Positions 54,945 to 63,620 of a stretch of 64,000 nucleotides of DNA are shown piece by piece. The position numbers were made by a program, and so were the translations under genes. The stretch spans positions 1-64,000 of the forward strand of contig BQJF01000010.1 of the NCBI GenBank assembly GCA_021604565.1, given 5' to 3'. The notes below the pieces were generated by a model. That model was not told the DNA's origin and did no database searches. It saw nothing but the letters and a program-made list of their open reading frames with translations. The stretch is from Minwuia thermotolerans. GTDB taxonomy: Bacteria > Pseudomonadota > Alphaproteobacteria > Minwuiales > Minwuiaceae. Each line of letters starts with the position of its first letter. Positions within the stretch are counted from its first letter, which is position 1.

Positions 54945-57079
54945 TGCCGCTCGACCTCGCGGCGAGGACGCATGCCTTCATCCATGGATTGTTCAAGCCG
55001 AGCGACTACCAGCAAACACGTGAGCGGTATGAAGAGGCTGTCGCAGAGTTTCGAAAACATCAGCTGACCGACGACGATGGCAGGCGCGCCTTGATCGAAC
55101 AGCTGGCGTTGCAGGCTTCCGAACGTCTGGGTCTTGAAGAATGTCATCCGCAAATGACCCCGATCACTCGGCTTGTCCGGTCCCTGCTGGACTACGAGGA
55201 CATGTTCGTTCTGCCTCCAGCGGACTTCCATCGAAGCCAGAACGTTTCTGAACTTTGGGAAGTCCGCGACGCCCTGGATGAGCAGAGACGCTATCTTCGG
55301 GACTATGGCGCAACGTGTCAGCGGACAGTTGATGCGGTGGTGGAAATCGTGGCCGCGTTCCATGCAGCTTGCCCCGCTCTTGCGGACGGGCATACCGAAG
55401 GGGACGGAATTGCAGTTTCCGCGCCGCTGCTGCAGTCGATCGCTGATCCGGGTGCGCTGGTCGAGACGCTCATCAACATCGCCTATGGCCATGAACTCGC
55501 GGGCGCAGATCTGTTTCAGCGCCTGGCGGGCCGGATCGAACGGAACCTGATTGCCGCGTCCGGCGGCAATCCTGCTGCCGATCCAAGGACGATCAACCGG
55601 GCACCGAAACTGCCCTCCAAATCTGGCCTTTCCGATCCGGCAGAACTTGTTGGAACCTATCTCGGTGGCACGCCACTCCTGGATCTCTTCCGGCAGGATG
55701 TTCCATTTGTCATCCCGACGGTCACTCGTTTCGAGCATCATCACATCGTCGCAGGTTCCGGACACGGCAAGACGCAGACATTGCAGTATCTGATCGGGCA
55801 TGACCTTGAGGCGGTTGCCTGTGGTGAGCGAAGCGTGGTCGTCCTAGACAGCCAGGGCGACCTGATCCGCACCATCTCCGGCCTGGCCGAGTTCGCCGAG
55901 GGCGGACCGTTGGCGGACCGGATCGTCATCATCGATCCAACCGACATCGAATGGCCGGTCTCGCTGAACCTCTTCGATGTCGGCATCGAACGCCTGCAGG
56001 GCTACGCGCCCCTGGAGCGTGAGCGGCTCACCAATTCCATCCTCGAGCTCTATGACTTCGTGCTGGGGTCGCTGCTTGCCGCGGAGATGACCCAGAAGCA
56101 GAGCGTCATATTTCGCTACGTGACCCGCCTGATGCTCCACATCCCCGACGCGACCATCCACACGCTCAGGGATCTGATGGAGCCGGGCAGTGAGGTCCGG
56201 TTCGCCGAGCACATCGCTAAACTCACCGGTACGGCGCGGCACTTCTTCGAGACCGAGTTCACCTCGAAGGAATTCGAGCAGACGAAGAAGCAGGTGCTCC
56301 GTCGGCTCTGGGGCATTCTCGAGAACCAGACCTTCGAACGGATGTTCTCGCACCCCCGCTCCAAACTCGATCTCTTCGCCGAGATGAATGCCGGCAAGGT
56401 CATCCTGATCAACACAGCCAAGGATCTCTTGAAAGAGCAGGGCACCGAGATCTTCGGCCGCTTCTTCATCGCCATGATCGCCCAGGCGGCGCAGGAGCGG
56501 GCAACGCTGCCGGAGAGAGACCGGATGCCAACCTTCGTCTATGTCGACGAGGCAGCAGACTACTTCGACCGCAACATCGGCATCATCCTGAGCCAGGCAC
56601 GGAAATACCGGGTCGGCCTGGTCCTCGCCCATCAGTATCTGGGCCAACTCGAACCGAAGCTCCAGGAAGCCGTGGCGGCCAATACGGCAGTGAAGTTCGC
56701 CGGCGGTGTCTCCGCGCGAGACGCCCGAACCTTGGCGCCGATGCTTCACTGCGATGCCGGTGTGATCGAAAAGCAGCCCCGCGGCGGCTTCGCAGTCTAT
56801 GTGCGTGGAGAAACCCCGTCCGCCCTGCCATTGACATTCCCATTCGGAGAGCTCGAAGGGCGGCCAACCATGAATGCAGATCAACGGAAGGCACTCCGCG
56901 ACCGGATGCGCGAGCAATACGCCATTCACCATTCCGAGGTGGTGCAGCCCGGCGAAGCGACACACGTGCTCAACCCTTCCTCCGCCGAAGCAGGCGGGTC
57001 AGCTTCCGGTGTATCTGAAGAGGCGCATATGCCGAAGTCACCGCGAGCGTCTTCCACCGACGCAACACCAGACTGGTAG
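54944..57079 (+). CDS. HerA/TraD-like conjugation ATPase
   Basis: 711 residues from the ATG at 54944. An N-terminal ~230-residue helical domain is followed by a RecA-like motor: Walker A VAGSGHGKTQTLQYLIGHD, a SVVVLDSQGDLI strand, and Walker B MPTFVYVDEAADYF, with the later RKYRVGLVLAHQYLGQLEPKLQEAV typical of VirD4/TraD/HerA coupling proteins. The C-terminal ~60 residues are Ser/Pro-rich. No N-terminal membrane helices, unlike classical VirD4; the two-helix protein encoded just upstream could supply them. Confidence 0.8.
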   Translation: MPLDLAARTHAFIHGLFKPSDYQQTRERYEEAVAEFRKHQLTDDDGRRALIEQLALQASERLGLEECHPQMTPITRLVRSLLDYEDMFVLPPADFHRSQNVSELWEVRDALDEQRRYLRDYGATCQRTVDAVVEIVAAFHAACPALADGHTEGDGIAVSAPLLQSIADPGALVETLINIAYGHELAGADLFQRLAGRIERNLIAASGGNPAADPRTINRAPKLPSKSGLSDPAELVGTYLGGTPLLDLFRQDVPFVIPTVTRFEHHHIVAGSGHGKTQTLQYLIGHDLEAVACGERSVVVLDSQGDLIRTISGLAEFAEGGPLADRIVIIDPTDIEWPVSLNLFDVGIERLQGYAPLERERLTNSILELYDFVLGSLLAAEMTQKQSVIFRYVTRLMLHIPDATIHTLRDLMEPGSEVRFAEHIAKLTGTARHFFETEFTSKEFEQTKKQVLRRLWGILENQTFERMFSHPRSKLDLFAEMNAGKVILINTAKDLLKEQGTEIFGRFFIAMIAQAAQERATLPERDRMPTFVYVDEAADYFDRNIGIILSQARKYRVGLVLAHQYLGQLEPKLQEAVAANTAVKFAGGVSARDARTLAPMLHCDAGVIEKQPRGGFAVYVRGETPSALPLTFPFGELEGRPTMNADQRKALRDRMREQYAIHHSEVVQPGEATHVLNPSSAEAGGSASGVSEEAHMPKSPRASSTDATPDW

Positions 57080-57082
57080 GCC

Positions 57083-58054
57083 ATGGAGAAGGCGCCCGGT
57101 TTCGACACGATCCAGCGGCGCAACAGACTGCGTCCGATCTCGACCGGCAAACAGGTCTCACCAACGCCCCGAGATCTGCTCTGGTTCCAGAAGCTGCATG
57201 AACACGGTCCGCTGCCATCTTCCTACCTCCATGCATTCTCGGCCATAACCCATCGAAGCGAGAAGCGCGCCAAGGAGCGCCTTACCGATCTTTTCAACGA
57301 GGATCAGACGCCACATGGCGGCGCCTATCTTTCACGGCCGCTGCAGCAGTTCCGGACCATCGATAGCCGATACAACCAGTTGGTCCATGACCTGACACCG
57401 GCCTCTCTTTCAGCCCTGAAGGAAGCTGGGCACTATTCGGATCACGCAACGCGTCCGTCGGGTCCCTGGTTGCACACTTTCATGACCGCCTGCATCACTG
57501 CCTCGATCGAGATTGCGACCCTGCAGCGCGGCGATATCAATTTCATACCCGGTTGGCGCATTCTCAAGAGGGCAGGGGCTCAGTTGCGCTTCCCTGCCCC
57601 AGTGGGGAAGACCAGCACCGGCGAGGACATCACCAGAGATCTCATCCCGGATACGATCTTCGGGCTCGAATACCTGACAAGCAAAGGGCCAAGGTATCGC
57701 TTCTTCCTCGTCGAAGCGGATCGAGGCACCGAACCCCTCACGACGTCCAATTGGAACCGCAAGAGCTGGCAGCGGTCGCTGACCCAGTATCGCTACTATG
57801 TCGGCCAGGGCCACTATCGGCAGCACCTGAACCTTACAGCTCCGTTGCTGGTCTTGATCGTGGGAACCGACGGAAGAAAGCTCGATCAGATGGTTGGCTT
57901 GACGAGAAATCAAGGCGTCGCCGAACCCTGGTTGCTATTCACGTCCGTCGATGGTTTCGGGCCGGTTTTCCGACCGCAAGGGCCAATCGCTGATCTTCTG
58001 GATCGACACTGGCAGAGAGGGGTGCCCGGGGAGTTTGACATCAGCCGGGCTTAG
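57083..58054 (+). CDS. Replication-relaxation-like protein
   Basis: 323 residues. N-terminal winged-helix-like LLWFQKLHEHGPLPSSYLHAFS...RSEKRAKERLTDLFNE, then HDLTPASLSALKEAG and a nuclease-like region around IIPDTIFGLEYLTSKGPRYRFFLVEADRGTEP. This order fits the replication-relaxation family (PF13814) found beside conjugation ATPases. A direct relaxase activity is not evident; a mobilisation or oriT accessory role is inferred from the ATPase gene three bases upstream. Confidence 0.5.
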   Translation: MEKAPGFDTIQRRNRLRPISTGKQVSPTPRDLLWFQKLHEHGPLPSSYLHAFSAITHRSEKRAKERLTDLFNEDQTPHGGAYLSRPLQQFRTIDSRYNQLVHDLTPASLSALKEAGHYSDHATRPSGPWLHTFMTACITASIEIATLQRGDINFIPGWRILKRAGAQLRFPAPVGKTSTGEDITRDLIPDTIFGLEYLTSKGPRYRFFLVEADRGTEPLTTSNWNRKSWQRSLTQYRYYVGQGHYRQHLNLTAPLLVLIVGTDGRKLDQMVGLTRNQGVAEPWLLFTSVDGFGPVFRPQGPIADLLDRHWQRGVPGEFDISRA

Positions 58055-58078
58055 CTGGGTCGGAGTTTGGTATTCAGC

Positions 58079-58930
58079 CTAGGGCTGATGTAGCCGCGAA
58101 ATCAGCGAGGCCGTCATAGCCAGGATCATTCTTGCCTCGGCACGGGAAAATGTCTCCCAGTCTTCGCCGACACCACCATGATGCGCGAGATGCGTGTAGT
58201 GGAATACGGCCTTGTGCAGAAATTCTTCCCTCTGTTGTTTGGTCATCTCTTCGCGTTTACCCCGGTCTGAAAGCGTCGACCAGCCTAGCGAAGCCATCCT
58301 CTCCGAGCCGATATCGTTTGCGCATTCCAGTGCGGTTCGGCAATCGCCTATGCAGGCTCGATATTGACCACCACGGAAATGCGATTCTGCGCTTCTGATT
58401 GCTTCTGAAATCCGGGACCATTCGTCAGAATGATTTCCGATCGGCAAAGGCGCTTCGACAACAATGCTCTGGTAGGCACCACACTGCCGAAGCCGATCGA
58501 CCCAATCCGAGGCGCCAACTCTGTGATTCAGTCGTTCTTCGAGAGTCTCTCGTCCACCGTTCAGGACACCCAGACCTCGTAGGCATACCTCGATCATTAG
58601 GTCCTGACCGTCGCGCAACTGCTCCAATTCTTCAACTTGTACCCTGTCCAACGGAAGCAGGAATTCATCGTGGATGCTCTGTCGGAATTCCTTTGAGTCA
58701 TAGTGGAATGGTTTGACCGGCCGAGCGACACCCAAGGACTTCATGGCATCTCGCGAGGGACCAACTTTCAAATCTGCACCGGCAACCATGGCTGCAAATG
58801 AGACGCCCTTCTGCTCAAAGAATTCCCCTTCCAGGTACACGTACATCTCGACGCCGCCGATCATTGGCCGAAAGAAGATACTTGAGACAGTGATATTGGC
58901 GATGATGGTTTGTCGAATGGTCAGTGACAT
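58079..58930 (-). CDS. Hypothetical protein
   Basis: 283 residues, no family recognised. The N-terminal half is beta-rich (IIANITVSSIFFRPMIGGVEMYVYLEG); the C-terminal half is a helical domain (ISEAIRSAESHFRGGQYRACIGDCRTALECAND...) resembling the helix pairs of HEPN-like or tetratricopeptide-like proteins. It converges on the replication-relaxation gene. Likely cargo of the mobile element. Confidence 0.5.
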   Translation of the reverse strand: MSLTIRQTIIANITVSSIFFRPMIGGVEMYVYLEGEFFEQKGVSFAAMVAGADLKVGPSRDAMKSLGVARPVKPFHYDSKEFRQSIHDEFLLPLDRVQVEELEQLRDGQDLMIEVCLRGLGVLNGGRETLEERLNHRVGASDWVDRLRQCGAYQSIVVEAPLPIGNHSDEWSRISEAIRSAESHFRGGQYRACIGDCRTALECANDIGSERMASLGWSTLSDRGKREEMTKQQREEFLHKAVFHYTHLAHHGGVGEDWETFSRAEARMILAMTASLISRLHQP

Positions 58931-58974
58931 GGGTTTCTGAGCGCCTGATTTAGTCGGTGGATCTGGTTGGACAG

Positions 58975-59487
58975 CTACTCGCTTGCTGGCCCGCGATCAG
59001 TGTTTCCGAGAGCCAGTTGGACGAGCAACTCGGGTGAATCAAGTACGGTTATCGCGTATGATAACGCCTCGAAGTAGAGGATATCGCGTGGTGGGTTGGT
59101 ACCTACCTTCGGCTTCTTCGGACAATGACCGGCGATTTCCGTGAATCTCTGTGATAGCGCTTCGGCTTCCTCGTACTTGTTTGGGTACAGCTGGATCCGG
59201 CGCAGCGGGATGGTCCGGATCGCCTCATCCTGTATCGTTTGTACAAGTGTGTGCAGCAGACTGCGCGCACGGAGGCCCTTGCGGCTCAGATCGAACGGAT
59301 TCTCGGTGGCGAATACATCGACCCCGAACTCGTGTGCCATCAAACGGATTTTCGAGCGTGCCTTGTCATGATCATCGAGCACCGCGCGCGAGAGCTGCCA
59401 GTCTCGCAATCTGCCCTTGTCGAGAACGATGGTGGCCATGCCCTGGCTCGAAACCGCGCAGGCCAGGAGCCTCTCAGGCGCCGCCAT
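58975..59487 (-). CDS. Putative RuvC-like (RNase H fold) protein
   Basis: 170 residues. The opening LLACAVSSQGMATIVLDKGRLRDW, the VFATENPFDLSRKG strand with Glu, and a C-terminal PPRDILYFEALSYAI helix follow the strand/helix order of RuvC/YqgF resolvases. The first acidic residue expected in the opening strand is missing, so catalysis is uncertain. It overlaps the XRE gene by 14 bases. The alternative is a non-catalytic accessory to plasmid-like replication. Confidence 0.45.
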   Translation of the reverse strand: MAAPERLLACAVSSQGMATIVLDKGRLRDWQLSRAVLDDHDKARSKIRLMAHEFGVDVFATENPFDLSRKGLRARSLLHTLVQTIQDEAIRTIPLRRIQLYPNKYEEAEALSQRFTEIAGHCPKKPKVGTNPPRDILYFEALSYAITVLDSPELLVQLALGNTDRGPASE

Positions 59488-59824
59488 GGCCGTTCAGCTG
59501 ATCGGACAAACGGTCGGCGAGAGCCGAAAGTGTTTCCTGACGGTTGTACGTCGCGGCCCATCTGTTGCCCGGTGAGGGCAGGGTTTCAAGCCTGTCGCTG
59601 AGAAGCCTGGCTGCGTCCAGCATGACGGATGGCAACAGCGCCTCGAGCGGCTTGCCGTGCAGTACCGAGAGGATTGCAATCTCTTCCAGACCCGGCTGCC
59701 GGTCGCCGCGTTCTATCCTGGATACGAGCTTCGTGCTGATGCCCAGAAGATGAGCACAATCCGCCTGTGTTAATCCCGCCTTCTTGCGGGCGACCCTGAG
59801 GTCGATTGAAACTTCATTGATCAT
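59474..59824 (-). CDS. XRE family helix-turn-helix protein
   Basis: 116 residues. HTH: SIDLRVARKKAGLTQADCAHLLGISTKLVSRIERGDRQPGLEEIAILSVLHG. The C-terminal half is helical (DAARLLSDRLETLPSP...TLSALADRLSDQL). Paired with the RuvC-like gene by overlap. A control gene of the mobile element, probably acting on the 1-kb region between it and the parB-like gene. Confidence 0.8.
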   Translation of the reverse strand: MINEVSIDLRVARKKAGLTQADCAHLLGISTKLVSRIERGDRQPGLEEIAILSVLHGKPLEALLPSVMLDAARLLSDRLETLPSPGNRWAATYNRQETLSALADRLSDQLNGHGGA

Positions 59825-60852
59825 GATTGAAAGAACTGACTTAGGGATAACACCTCACAGTGTATCGCCCTTCCGCTCATCCACAGCCCTGCCACAGTCG
59901 CCGGATTGGGGATCCTGTAGTCTCAAGCTGACTCCTGTCGGACCCTTGCTGTCGCAAACTGACTGATCGGTCGGCAGATGAAACACCGACGCATGAGACC
60001 AGATAATCCGCCGGCCGCAGCGGCATGGAAGGTGGCGAAGGTGCGGGGCAGGCTGCCCCGCACCTCCGGTTACGCTGCAACCGGCGGTCTCCGAGCGTCG
60101 GTTCTGCTTCAAACAGGTTATCGCCTGGCAAAGAGCCGTCCAGCCTGCCGGGATCTCCGCTGCGGCGAGTGTGAGACCGGGCAACATCGGCGGCAGCTCT
60201 GTTATCAAGTCGGACCGAACATCTCTCATCGTTGAGCCGGCATTCGGACGCTTCTCTCGAGGTAAGTCGATCCGCAATTTAGTCGCGCCAGGTTTCGAGC
60301 TGTGGTTGTCACCGGGTTGTCCACATCGCTGTACTCACCCCGCCTCGGTTCGCAATCAGGTCAGACGCCGGTCAGGTTGGGCGTCGGCCGGGCTCTCGTG
60401 AACCAGGCCAGCCGCGCGAGGCGGCCGTCCTGGCCCTTACGGGCTTCGATCCCTGACGCGGCGCCTGCTGGCGGATGGCCGCCGCTCCTCCGGACCGGCG
60501 TGGTCGATTGTGTGCTTTCCCTTCTGGCGGTTCGTGTGGCGCGCCCGTCTGGACCGGACCCGCCGTCCGTCAACCCGCCGCTGCGCGCCGGGTCCTCCAC
60601 TCCGTTCCGGTCCCTCCGGGATGCCGGCCGGCTTCCTGGTCCGGTCCCTGTGGGCTTTCTCGCCGCCCGCCCCGCCTGCCGGGGAAAGATGCGGAGAGGA
60701 GGTCGTTCGGGATCGCGGCATCAACCGCTTGCGGCGAGGATGCCGGTCCCGGCCGGGCACGGAGACGAGTTCATCTCCGTCGGCCCGGCTTCATTCCTTC
60801 TCTGCGGTCGAGCGGGTGGCGCTGAACCGAAACGGAAACAAGGAACACGACC
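59825..60852. other. 1-kb GC-rich leader between XRE and ParB-like genes
   Basis: No convincing gene, although several long spurious frames occur on both strands because stops are rare in GC-rich DNA. The only crisp structure is an 11-bp perfect hairpin GGTGCGGGGCA/TGCCCCGCACC at 60040-60064. The last 500 bases are Pro/Arg-codon-like GC-rich sequence with many GGTCC/GGACC words. It could hold an origin, parS/oriT sites, or a structured leader RNA; none can be assigned by eye. Confidence 0.5.
60040..60064. other. Perfect 11-bp hairpin with a GGC loop
   Basis: Arms 60040-60050 and 60054-60064, no T-run on either side, so it is not a simple intrinsic terminator. It is the strongest local structure in the leader region. 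Confidence 0.6.
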
Positions 60853-62574
60853 ATGCAACTCCAGCACATCCCGATCGATCAACTCGACGTCTCGAAGCTC
60901 AACATGCGCCACGGACGCAAGGCACCGGCGATTGACGACATCCTGCCCTCCGTACGGAGCCGCGGCGTCCTGCAGCCGCTTCTGGTTCGCCCCATGCCCT
61001 GCGGCGAGCGCTTCGAGATCGTCGCCGGACGGCGGCGTTACTTCGCGGCCCGGACCGTCACTACGGAGACCGATGGCGCTTGTGACCCGTTGCCCTGCGC
61101 CGTCATGAAGCCGGGCGATGACGCAGCTGCGCTTGAGGCCTCGATCATCGAGAATGTCGCCCGTCTCGCACCCGACGAGATGAGCCAGTACGAAGCCTTC
61201 GCCAGACTGTCTGCCAAAGGGCGATCGGTCGAGGAGATCGCCGAAACCTTCGGCGTCAGCGAGCGGATGGTGGAACGCCGCCTTGCTCTCGGAAACCTCC
61301 TTCCGGGCATAAGGACAGCCTTTCGCAACGAGGAGATCGACGCCGCAAGCATCCGGCAGCTGACCCTTGCCACCAAAGCGCAGCAGAAGGCGTGGCTCGC
61401 CCTGTTCCGCGACCCGGAGGAAAACACCCCGCGCGGCCAGGCGCTCCGGGACTGGCTCTTCGGCGGTCAGTCCATTCCGGTTTCATCCGCGCTCTTCGAT
61501 CCCGAAACCTATACCGCCGGGATCGTGACGGACCTGTTCGGCGAGGACGATTGCTTCGCCGACACAGCGCTGTTCTGGAAAATGCAGAACGAGGCCATCG
61601 CGGCGAAGCGCGAGGCCTTCCTGGCCGACGGTTGGCAGGCGGTCGAAGTGCTCGAAATGGGCCGCTACTTCGCCACCTGGGACTACCGCAGGGCCGCCAA
61701 GGAAGACGGTGGCAGGGTCTATATCGAAGTTGGGCGAAAGGGCGAAGTCACCATCCATGAGGGTCTGATCACCGAAGCAGAGGCCCGGCGGCGGGAGCGT
61801 GCGACAAGTGCCGGAGAAACCTCATCGGACGCGCCGAAGCCGGAAACCACGCGCCCCATGCAGGAGTATCTCGATCTGCACCGGCTCGCCGCCGTGCGTC
61901 TCTCGCTGATTGCCGACCCGGGCGTGGCGCTCCGGCTCATGGTGGCCCATGCGCTCCGCTCATCCGGACACTGGCAGGTCAGGGCCGAGCTGGATCAGCC
62001 CCGCAACAAGGCGACGGCTGAGAGCGTGTCCACTTCACCTGCGGCGCAGCTGTTCAATGCGGAACGCCGGGAGGTGCGGCATTTGCTCGATCTCGCGGAA
62101 AGCGACGATCCCGTCACGCGCCCGACCTATGATGGATATTCGACGGCGGAACTGTTCGCCCGGCTCCTGAAACTCCCCGACGACGCCGTCCTGCGTATCG
62201 CAGCGCTGGTCATGGCCGAGACCCTTGAGGCCGGAAGCGCGCTGGTCGAGGCGGCCGGGTGCCACCTCGGCACCGATCCGTCCCTGCACTGGCGGGCGGA
62301 CGAAAACTTCTTCCGGCTGATCCGGGACCGGACCGTCATGCAGGCCATCATCGCCGACATCGGCGGGAAGCATGTCGCGGACGGCAACGCCGCCGAAAAG
62401 CTCACGACCCAGCGCAAGGTGGCGCTCGATCTGGCGGAAGGGACGAACGGGCGACAGAAGGCCGAAGGCTGGCTGCCGGGCTGGATGGCTTTCCCGCCGA
62501 AGCCGGTTACGGAAGGCGGCGTCTCCGATGCGGTGTCCCGCTGGGCGCGCATCGCAGACCTGTTCGAGGACTGA
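60853..62574 (+). CDS. ParB/RepB/Spo0J family protein
   Basis: 573 residues; AAGGA lies eight bases before the ATG. The N-terminal ParB domain shows LDVSKLNMRHGR, PLLVRPMPCGERFEIVAGRRRYFAA and ENVARLAPDEMSQYEAFARL. The HTH is RSVEEIAETFGVSERMVERRLALGNL. The remaining ~330 residues form a long C-terminal region with several helical blocks, larger than chromosomal ParB (~290) and typical of proteins carried by alphaproteobacterial integrative elements. No ParA gene is adjacent. It may act in partition, replication or regulation of the element. Confidence 0.88.
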   Translation: MQLQHIPIDQLDVSKLNMRHGRKAPAIDDILPSVRSRGVLQPLLVRPMPCGERFEIVAGRRRYFAARTVTTETDGACDPLPCAVMKPGDDAAALEASIIENVARLAPDEMSQYEAFARLSAKGRSVEEIAETFGVSERMVERRLALGNLLPGIRTAFRNEEIDAASIRQLTLATKAQQKAWLALFRDPEENTPRGQALRDWLFGGQSIPVSSALFDPETYTAGIVTDLFGEDDCFADTALFWKMQNEAIAAKREAFLADGWQAVEVLEMGRYFATWDYRRAAKEDGGRVYIEVGRKGEVTIHEGLITEAEARRRERATSAGETSSDAPKPETTRPMQEYLDLHRLAAVRLSLIADPGVALRLMVAHALRSSGHWQVRAELDQPRNKATAESVSTSPAAQLFNAERREVRHLLDLAESDDPVTRPTYDGYSTAELFARLLKLPDDAVLRIAALVMAETLEAGSALVEAAGCHLGTDPSLHWRADENFFRLIRDRTVMQAIIADIGGKHVADGNAAEKLTTQRKVALDLAEGTNGRQKAEGWLPGWMAFPPKPVTEGGVSDAVSRWARIADLFED

Positions 62575-62595
62575 CAGTCTGACCAAGAACTCGAC

Positions 62596-62632
62596 GGGCC
62601 GGGGCGTTGCGCTCCGGCCCCTGTTCTTTGTT
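62596..62632 (+). terminator. Intrinsic terminator after the ParB-like gene
   Basis: An 11-bp stem with one G-T pair (62596-62606 with 62610-62620), three-base loop, followed by CTGTTCTTTGTT. Confidence 0.8.
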
Positions 62633-62661
62633 CGCGCGTATGGTGGTTGACGCAGCCCGTG

Positions 62662-63603
62662 TCAGAATAGCCAGCGCCGCATGGCCCGGTGCAGCCGGCT
62701 CGGATCGCGCGGCACACATCGCCGGATCCGGCTTTCCTCTGGTGGCACGACGGGAGGCAGAACCAGGTCGTGTCCGGCCTGCACCGAGACCGCATCGCAG
62801 CGGTAGAGGTCGGGCCACAGCAACAGGCCCGCCGCTGCCGGATCGAAGGCGGGCAGGGTGCCGCCGCCACCTGCGAACCACAGGATCAACGCCCAGCTCC
62901 ATGCCCGGTCGCGCAGGCGTGGCGGCAGGTCCGTCAGATCGCCATAGCCCAGGCGGATGGCGTTCCCGGCAGCAAACGGCGCAAGGGAAACTGGCACGCC
63001 CGATTGCAGGACGGTGTGGAAGGACCGCCGGTCGGTCTCGTAGTTGAGATCGCGAAGCTGACTTCCTCGGGATTGCCCCAGTGCCAGTTTCTCGCCCGGC
63101 AGACGGCCCGCGACGGTGATGATCCTCGCAATGCGACCGGTGAGTTCAGGGTGGCAGGTCAGCAGTATCGCGATGTTGGTCAATGGTCCGAGAGCCAGGA
63201 TCGTCAGACGCTGTTCGGTCAACGCTGCCGACAGGGTGGCTATGGCTGCGTTGTCGCAATCGGAACCCGGACCGCCCCGATGAATGGAGAGCCTGCCGAA
63301 CTCCGCCCGGGCGCTGCGGTAGGTTTCGTCGGCGTCGCCATTGCCTGCCGTCGTCGAGATCCCGGCGATCCTTGTTCCCGCATTCAGCAGCATCCGAAGC
63401 GCCAGTACGTCATCTATGTCAGCTGTCTGGTTCGGTCGCGATACCGGGTCGAAGTCGACCCAGATCGGATGAGTAGGTTGTGCTGGTGGCGTGCGATCAC
63501 CTGCGCGAAGGAAAGCTGGCTCGGCTCCACAGGCAGTCATCAACAACGGCACGAATACGGCCGCGGCGAGCGTCCCTTTTCGACGCACCGGAGGCAGGGG
63601 CAC
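62662..63603 (-). CDS. Nucleoside hydrolase family lipoprotein
   Basis: 313 residues from a GTG at 63603, with GGAGG ten bases upstream; earlier in-frame codons overlap the neighbour. Signal peptide with lipobox LLMTAC. Nucleoside hydrolase marks: WVDFDPVSRPNQTADIDDVLALRMLLNAG (Asp-rich calcium site), TTAGNGDADETYRSA, and LTILALGPLTNIAILL. A late Asp (LPAFDPAAAGLLL) completes the site. It would cleave nucleosides or a related N-riboside in the envelope, unusual because most family members are cytoplasmic. Confidence 0.85.
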   Translation of the reverse strand: MPLPPVRRKGTLAAAVFVPLLMTACGAEPAFLRAGDRTPPAQPTHPIWVDFDPVSRPNQTADIDDVLALRMLLNAGTRIAGISTTAGNGDADETYRSARAEFGRLSIHRGGPGSDCDNAAIATLSAALTEQRLTILALGPLTNIAILLTCHPELTGRIARIITVAGRLPGEKLALGQSRGSQLRDLNYETDRRSFHTVLQSGVPVSLAPFAAGNAIRLGYGDLTDLPPRLRDRAWSWALILWFAGGGGTLPAFDPAAAGLLLWPDLYRCDAVSVQAGHDLVLPPVVPPEESRIRRCVPRDPSRLHRAMRRWLF

Positions 63604-63620
63604 TGGAGACGTGCCTCCGT

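Noticed and set aside
60302-60852. Plus- and minus-strand ORFs in the ParB leader
   Set aside because: Pro/Arg/Gly-rich products without domains, starts or ribosome-binding sites; typical of GC-rich non-coding DNA.
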